In this document: piece after piece, positions 6,650-8,029 of the stretch | Layout of the letters: each line of letters starts with the position of its first letter | Numbering within the stretch: position 1 is the first letter of the stretch | Assembly: GCA_964599655.1 (NCBI GenBank) | Contig: CAZRGV010000215.1 | Coordinates: 1-8,029, forward strand | Direction: 5' to 3' | DNA length: 8,029 bases | From: CAZRGV01 sp964599655 | GTDB taxonomy: Bacteria; Planctomycetota; Planctomycetia; Isosphaerales; Isosphaeraceae | The notes under the pieces: generated by a model | The model's database searches: none | What the model was told of the DNA's origin: nothing | The model's input: only the letters and a program-made list of their open reading frames with translations | Made by a program: the position numbers and the translations under genes

Positions 6650-6666
6650 TCTCCCGAAAAAACGGG
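6650..6666 (-). promoter_or_regulatory. RBS of the secreted-protein gene, next to a small hairpin
   Basis: On the minus strand GGGAGA (complement of 6650-6655) precedes the ATG by 7 bases and decides the start at 6642. The same GGG forms the right arm of CCCG-TTTTTT-CGGG (6653-6666), so a 4-bp stem could partly cover the ribosome binding site. Confidence 0.5.
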
Positions 6667-6729
6667 CATCGAGACAAAGGACCTCGACCAATCGATCTGG
6701 GGCGTTGAGGTCGACTCGCGCCAGATACG

Positions 6730-7686
6730 TCAGGGGGAAGCTGGGCGATTCTCGAAGTGAGGGACCAACCGAAACCGGAACAGGTCCGCGGACGGCTGTG
6801 CGTCTTGATTGGGATTCCCCGCAAAGGTCAGAATCACCACGCGTTCGTCGCGGGCCGCGTCGATGATTTCCAACTCGGCGTGATCGGTCGTCGATACGCC
6901 TTCCTCCTGGAACCAAATCTGGCGATAGGTCGGCCGGTACTCGCCCGGTTCGTCCTTGACAAGAAACGCGACGCGCTCGCCGAACGCATAATCGGCGTTG
7001 CACCTCAAGGTCACGACGAAAGGCTTGTACGAGGCCGGAAAGGGAGACTTCGACTCGATCCAGAGGAGTTGCTGGCGTCGGCCACCCGAGGCGCTTCGGC
7101 TTAACCACTCGATCCACTTATCCATGAGACCTTGACGCCCGCCGGAAACCTTGGGCCGGTCCGCGATCGCCCACGCATCGCACCAGATCGTTCCTCGATC
7201 GTAGGGAATCCGAGGAGTTTGGTTGGGTAGCAATTCGAGTGTGCCCAAGACAAAGAGGATCACACTCAGAATAAGTGTCCAGAGCTGGACCCATCGGCCA
7301 TAACGGATCGTGGGCGCGTCATACGCCCGAAGGGGACGCTGACCGTCCGGCACCGTCTTTGTCGCCCGGAGCATGGCCCGGATCCAGCAGATCGTCAACA
7401 CCACGGCGATCGCATAGATCGAAAGGACAATCTTGTCGCGGCCTTCCCCTCTGGCGACCGCCGTCAACGCCGCGCCTTGTGCCAGTGCAAAGGTCGCGAG
7501 GGCATTGAACGGACTGTAACCATCCTTTTCCGTGTTAAAATCGGCCGAATCATCAATGTCATACCCGAACAGCGACCGAAACGGTGACGACGGATGCTTC
7601 CGAAAGGGTTCGACGAATTCGTGCCAGGCGGACCCGATTCCCCCAACCGGATACGATGTGTCGGTCTCGCGACCATGGCCATTCAT
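6730..7686 (-). CDS. Membrane protein with soluble C-terminal domain, family unknown
   Basis: A 318-residue protein that I do not recognise. After a polar N-terminus of about 58 residues there is a moderately hydrophobic segment (59-78, FNALATFALAQGAALTAVA) and two clear transmembrane helices (about 86-105, IVLSIYAIAVVLTICWI; about 134-153, QLWTLILSVILFVLGTLEL). The loop between the two clear helices is strongly basic (RAMLRATK...RPLRAYDAPTIRYGR), so it should be cytoplasmic, placing the C-terminal ~165 residues outside. That domain has predicted strands (FVVTLRCN, ERVAFLVKD, ERVVILTFAGN, DLFRFRLVPHF) and two cysteines (169 and 229). No enzyme motif is evident. The start at 7686 has GGAG 8 bases upstream. 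The frame stays open further upstream, with an alternative ATG at 7848 (372 residues) that lacks a good binding site. It probably leads an operon with the secreted-protein gene. Confidence 0.75.
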   Translation of the reverse strand: MNGHGRETDTSYPVGGIGSAWHEFVEPFRKHPSSPFRSLFGYDIDDSADFNTEKDGYSPFNALATFALAQGAALTAVARGEGRDKIVLSIYAIAVVLTICWIRAMLRATKTVPDGQRPLRAYDAPTIRYGRWVQLWTLILSVILFVLGTLELLPNQTPRIPYDRGTIWCDAWAIADRPKVSGGRQGLMDKWIEWLSRSASGGRRQQLLWIESKSPFPASYKPFVVTLRCNADYAFGERVAFLVKDEPGEYRPTYRQIWFQEEGVSTTDHAELEIIDAARDERVVILTFAGNPNQDAQPSADLFRFRLVPHFENRPASP

Positions 7687-7694
7687 TGACGGCA

Positions 7695-7698
7695 CTCC
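7695..7698 (-). promoter_or_regulatory. Shine-Dalgarno supporting the start at 7686
   Basis: Minus-strand GGAG, 8 bases before the ATG at 7684-7686. It favours this start over longer in-frame alternatives at 7848 and beyond. Confidence 0.5.
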
Positions 7699-7875
7699 GA
7701 GGGCGTCCTCTCCACGCCTTGCGCGCTCGTTCCTCCGAAACCGAGGTCGCTCCGGTCCGCTTGTGGCTCGTGGAACGACTCCGTTGATGGGGTCGGCAAA
7801 GAGAACATGTCTTAAATGCGAACCAGACGAACGACGATTTGCCCCCATTCTTGCTTCGATCAGCCACGTTATGGT

Positions 7876-7881
7876 TTTATA
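7876..7881 (-). promoter_or_regulatory. Possible -10 box for the minus-strand gene pair
   Basis: Minus-strand TATAAA lies in the most AT-rich part of the intergenic region. The only -35-like hexamers upstream (such as CTGGAA) are 19 bases away and weak. If used, it would give a leader of about 180 bases to the ATG at 7686, or place the ATG at 7848 about 20 bases into the transcript. Confidence 0.25.
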
Positions 7882-7939
7882 CGACGTGCTTTCAGGACTA
7901 TTCCAGCCTTTTCTTGTAAAACGAAAACTTTTTGACGTC

Positions 7940-8017
7940 GGGTGGCACTGGTGGCTTGCCCACCCGTGTCGTCGTCGACCACACAGAGCACTGGTGGACA
8001 AGCCACCAGTGCCACCC
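7940..8017. repeat. Paired palindromic repeat units, REP/BIME-like
   Basis: Two 29-nt units lie in inverted orientation, at 7940-7968 (plus) and 7989-8017 (minus), separated by 20 bases. Each begins at its outer end with GGGTGGCACTGGTGGCTTG. They agree at 27 of 29 positions; the two differences are T/C after CTTG and A/C near the inner end. Each unit is also a hairpin: CACTGGTGG pairs with CCACCAGTG around a 5-base loop in the right unit (9 bp), and with one mismatch in the left unit. The two units together could also pair over 24 of 25 bases into one long stem. This is the layout of a bacterial interspersed mosaic element. The window ends 12 bases further on, so more units may follow. Confidence 0.75.
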
Positions 8018-8029
8018 ACTCAGAGCCCT

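Larger units (their letters stand above)
7687..7939. other. Upstream region of the minus-strand genes, no gene seen
   Basis: About 250 bases of lower GC between the membrane-protein start and the terminal repeat. The reading frame of the membrane protein continues through it, but the translation (rich in Arg, Ser and Pro) shows no domain, helix or family signature. It contains an AT-rich patch around 7870-7935 that may hold the promoter. Confidence 0.5.

Noticed and set aside
6680..6712. GACCTC ... GAGGTC inverted repeat between the two minus-strand genes
   Set aside because: Six base pairs across a 21-base loop with no T run; too weak to call a terminator.
7702..7718. GGCGT-N7-ACGCC inverted repeat before the membrane-protein gene
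   Set aside because: A 5-bp stem with a 7-base loop is expected by chance in DNA of this composition.
7940..8017. CRISPR array or IS terminal inverted repeats
   Set aside because: Only two units in inverted, not direct, orientation with a 20-base spacer, and no transposase or cas gene in the window.

Overview
The window is high-GC bacterial DNA from a draft assembly; two runs of N remain, at 160-174 and 3156-3276. It holds a core-metabolism block on the plus strand and a lower-GC accessory block on the minus strand. The most likely source is a planctomycete, perhaps of the Isosphaeraceae. That rests on GC-rich codon use, a secreted protein with a Cys/Tyr/Pro-rich tail, and a palindromic repeat at the right edge that I associate with planctomycete genomes. 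It is an inference; nothing here proves the taxon.

Left part (1-3054): the C-terminal third of the glutamate synthase large subunit (gltB, cut by the window edge) overlaps the complete small subunit (gltD). Together they encode NADPH-dependent GOGAT, which makes two glutamates from glutamine and 2-oxoglutarate. A strong 11-bp hairpin follows gltD and probably ends the operon.

Middle (3055-5978): after an intergenic stretch interrupted by a 121-base gap come yggS (PLP-homeostasis protein), yggU (DUF167), joined by a 4-base ATGA overlap, and aroA (EPSP synthase, shikimate pathway). yggS may be leaderless: a -10-like TACACT sits exactly where it would place the transcript start on the ATG. A perfect 10-bp hairpin after aroA lies between convergent genes and could terminate both strands.

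Right part (5979-8029): GC content drops visibly. Two minus-strand genes, which I cannot assign to a family, lie 87 bases apart and may be co-transcribed: first a membrane protein with two or three helices and a soluble C-terminal domain, then a small secreted protein with a Cys-rich tail. Upstream of them, at the right edge, two 29-nt palindromic units face each other in inverted orientation, the layout of a REP/BIME element. This repeat and the uncharacterised gene pair are the least ordinary parts of the window. I saw no CRISPR array, tRNA, rRNA, transposase or phage gene.
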